From positions 1 to 31,113 of IMG/VR virus record IMGVR_UViG_3300008259_000501: a stretch of 31,113 nt of DNA. One strand, given 5' to 3'. Positions 30,074 to 31,113 of this stretch are shown here, piece after piece. The notes beneath the pieces were generated by a model. It did not search any database, was not told where the DNA came from, and saw nothing but the letters and a program-made list of their open reading frames with translations. The stretch comes from a virus. The translations under genes and the position numbers were made by a program. Positions within the stretch are counted from its first letter, which is position 1. Each line of letters begins with the position of its first letter.

Positions 30074-30222
30074 TGGCTAAACCAGGATTATATGCAAACA
30101 TTCACGCTAAGAAAGCCCGCATCGCAGCGGGCTCTGGCGAGAAAATGCGCAAGCCCGGCGCTAAAGGAGCCCCTAGTAAACAAGACTTTATTAAATCTGC
30201 TAAAACCGCTAAAAAGAAATAA
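30073..30222 (+). CDS. Tiny conserved basic phage protein (49 aa)
   Basis: MAKPGLYANIHAKKARIAAG, SGEKMRKPGAKGAPSKQDFI and a KSAKTAKKK end. I recognise the MAKPGLYANIHAK(K/R).RIAAGSGE(K/R)MRKPG.KGAP pattern from many tailed phages, mostly aquatic, and large viruses, always annotated as hypothetical. The DNA here is GC-richer than its neighbours (GCCCGCATCGCAGCGGGC). Overlaps the preceding stop by one base. Confidence 0.8.
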   Translation: MAKPGLYANIHAKKARIAAGSGEKMRKPGAKGAPSKQDFIKSAKTAKKK

Positions 30223-30223
30223 C

Positions 30224-30430
30224 ATGGCAAAGAAACCAACAAAATCAAAATCAGTTTCAGTATCTATAATTGGATCAAGTAAATCCCAAGAAAGAAAGTG
30301 GGAAGTTGACTCTGCTTTAAGTACTTTAAAGAGAGCAGAAGAAATTAGAAAAGATTTAAGATTGATGGCTGACGTTAAAAAAGCGGCTACTGAAATGCAA
30401 AATATTGTAAACAATGCAGTAAAGAAATAA
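30224..30430 (+). CDS. Small basic helical protein (68 aa)
   Basis: I choose the ATG at 30224 (MAKKPTKSKSVSVSIIGSSK); a longer in-frame start at 30092 would overlap most of the preceding gene. The second half is a helix (EVDSALSTLKRAEEIRKDLR, LMADVKKAATEMQNIVNNAV). The helical part may oligomerise. One nucleotide separates it from each neighbour's stop. Confidence 0.7.
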   Translation: MAKKPTKSKSVSVSIIGSSKSQERKWEVDSALSTLKRAEEIRKDLRLMADVKKAATEMQNIVNNAVKK

Positions 30431-30431
30431 C

Positions 30432-30581
30432 ATGGCTGATAAGAAATGGATACAGAAAGCTACAGCCTCTATTAAAAGAAGAGGAACTGAAGGCAAGTGT
30501 ACACCAATTACTAAACCAGGTTGCACAGGTAAAGCAAAAGCATTAGCTTTGACTTTTAAAAAAATGGCTAAAAAGAAATAA
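30432..30581 (+). CDS. Tiny conserved basic phage protein (49 aa)
   Basis: MADKKWIQKATASIKRRGTE, GKCTPITKPGCTGKAKALAL and TFKKMAKKK. The pattern WIQKA...GxCT...GCTGKAKALALTxKKMA recurs in small phage proteins that I know only as hypothetical. Two cysteines (GKCTP and PGCTG) might bind metal. Packed between 30224 and 30600 with one-nt spacing before it. Confidence 0.7.
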   Translation: MADKKWIQKATASIKRRGTEGKCTPITKPGCTGKAKALALTFKKMAKKK

Positions 30582-30599
30582 CTTAAAACACTATAGACA

Positions 30600-30946
30600 A
30601 TGCCTGATAACAAAAAAAACAGCACTAACATTGATAAACAAAACAATGACAAAATGAAAATGATGAATGATGCTGAAGAACAAAAAAGAAATTATAGAGG
30701 TGCCTATAACATATTAAAATCAGGCAATGAACAGAAACAAGATTCTCTAGGTTATTACTTTAATAATTTAAGTGAGCCTATGCAAAAAGTGGAGGAAACT
30801 TAAAAGCTCCTCAACCAGAAGGCGGATCAAGAAGAGATTCTTTTTGTGCTCGTATGTCTGGCATGAAGAAAAAATTAACTAGTGCAAAAACAGCCAGAGA
30901 TCCTGATTCAAGGATTAACAAGGCTTTACGTAAATGGAAATGCTAA
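30600..30946 (+). pseudogene. Small conserved phage protein interrupted at an A-run
   Basis: The ATG at 30600 opens 67 codons (MPDNKKNSTNIDKQNNDKMK to PMQKVEET) with a stop at 30803. In the -1 frame the text continues after a five-A run (about 30785-30789) as SGGNLKAPQPEGGSRRDSFC, ARMSGMKKKLTSAKTARDPD, SRINKALRKWKC and stops at 30946. RRDSFCARM.GMKKKLTSAKTA.DP.SRI.KALRKW.C is a common C-terminus in phage proteins of this size. One extra A would restore a single ~115-residue protein. Either a homopolymer error, a mutation or frameshifting at CAAAAAG is the cause. Confidence 0.65.
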
Positions 30947-31113
30947 ACTCAACTATACTCATAAAAGTAAAACAACGCTTAAACAAGCTAGCCAGTAATG
31001 ATTACGATAACATTCAAGACTGGCAAGTTATTGAAGCTTTCAATAAGGGTCAGGTAGACTGGTGCCGTAGAAACCTTCATGGTTTAAATATTGTTAAAGA
31101 GGGGGATGAACAA
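30934..31113 (+). CDS. 5' part of a structural/connector-type gene (truncated by window edge)
   Basis: From the ATG at 30934 (or 30940), 60 codons run to the edge without a stop: MEMLNSTILIKVKQRLNKLA, SNDYDNIQDWQVIEAFNKGQ, VDWCRRNLHGLNIVKEGDEQ. I recall the KQRLNKLASNDYDNI..WQ..EAFNK.Q.DW.RRN.HG pattern from structural proteins downstream of the capsid gene in crAss-like phages. It overlaps the end of the broken gene by 13 nt. A head-tail connector or ring protein is plausible but unproven. Confidence 0.7.
   Translation, partial: MEMLNSTILIKVKQRLNKLASNDYDNIQDWQVIEAFNKGQVDWCRRNLHGLNIVKEGDEQ

Overview
This window looks like part of the genome of a tailed dsDNA phage (Caudoviricetes) that infects a Bacteroidota host. 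It is AT-rich and densely packed, and it holds terminase, portal, capsid, fibre and lysis genes. Shine-Dalgarno-like leaders are mostly absent. Several late promoters fit the Bacteroidota pattern TTG-N20-TAnnTTTG. The order HU/IHF-like protein, Cys-rich protein, PD-(D/E)XK nuclease, TerL, portal, probable scaffold, major capsid protein, then tiny basic proteins resembles crAss-like phages (Crassvirales). That assignment is a moderate-confidence inference from protein character and gene order. I see no tRNA genes, CRISPR arrays or insertion sequences.

Left part (1-7.5 kb, all genes on the minus strand; probable early region). It holds small, mostly unknown genes, a ParB-like protein, a basic protein and a paralogous gene pair. 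At the left edge is a truncated DUF2828/TROVE-like vWA protein with a clear MIDAS motif. Three stretches (894-1974, 2308-2816, 5494-5823) have no credible ORF but are packed with perfect stem-loops, three-way-junction-like folds and closed 90-110 nt elements. They look like structured noncoding RNAs. From 4.3 to 7.5 kb the genes follow a modular plan on the minus strand: terminator, CTCCGCT-rich repeat, a promoter-like repeat with core TATTATACC, then a short gene.

Middle part (7.5-17 kb, plus strand). A divergent control region is followed by an endolysin (peptidoglycan-binding domain plus amidase). A set of tail-fibre and receptor-binding genes comes next, three of which share an N-terminal anchor-like module. 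A lysis group follows: a membrane/coiled-coil protein, a two-TM holin candidate and a unimolecular spanin candidate. The genes at 7756, 8718 and 11077 have near-identical promoters (TTG-N20-TATATT); at the last two the start codon lies so close that the mRNA may be leaderless.

Right part (17-31.1 kb, plus strand). A good promoter at 17050-17080 leads a packaging and head module: HU-like protein, Cys-cluster protein, a broken PD-(D/E)XK nuclease, TerL, portal, putative scaffold and major capsid protein (closed by a rho-independent terminator). A conserved downstream protein and a run of tiny Lys-rich proteins follow, then the first 60 codons of another gene that runs off the window. At least three genes look interrupted (13.9, 18.96 and 30.8 kb), by real decay, recoding or assembly errors.
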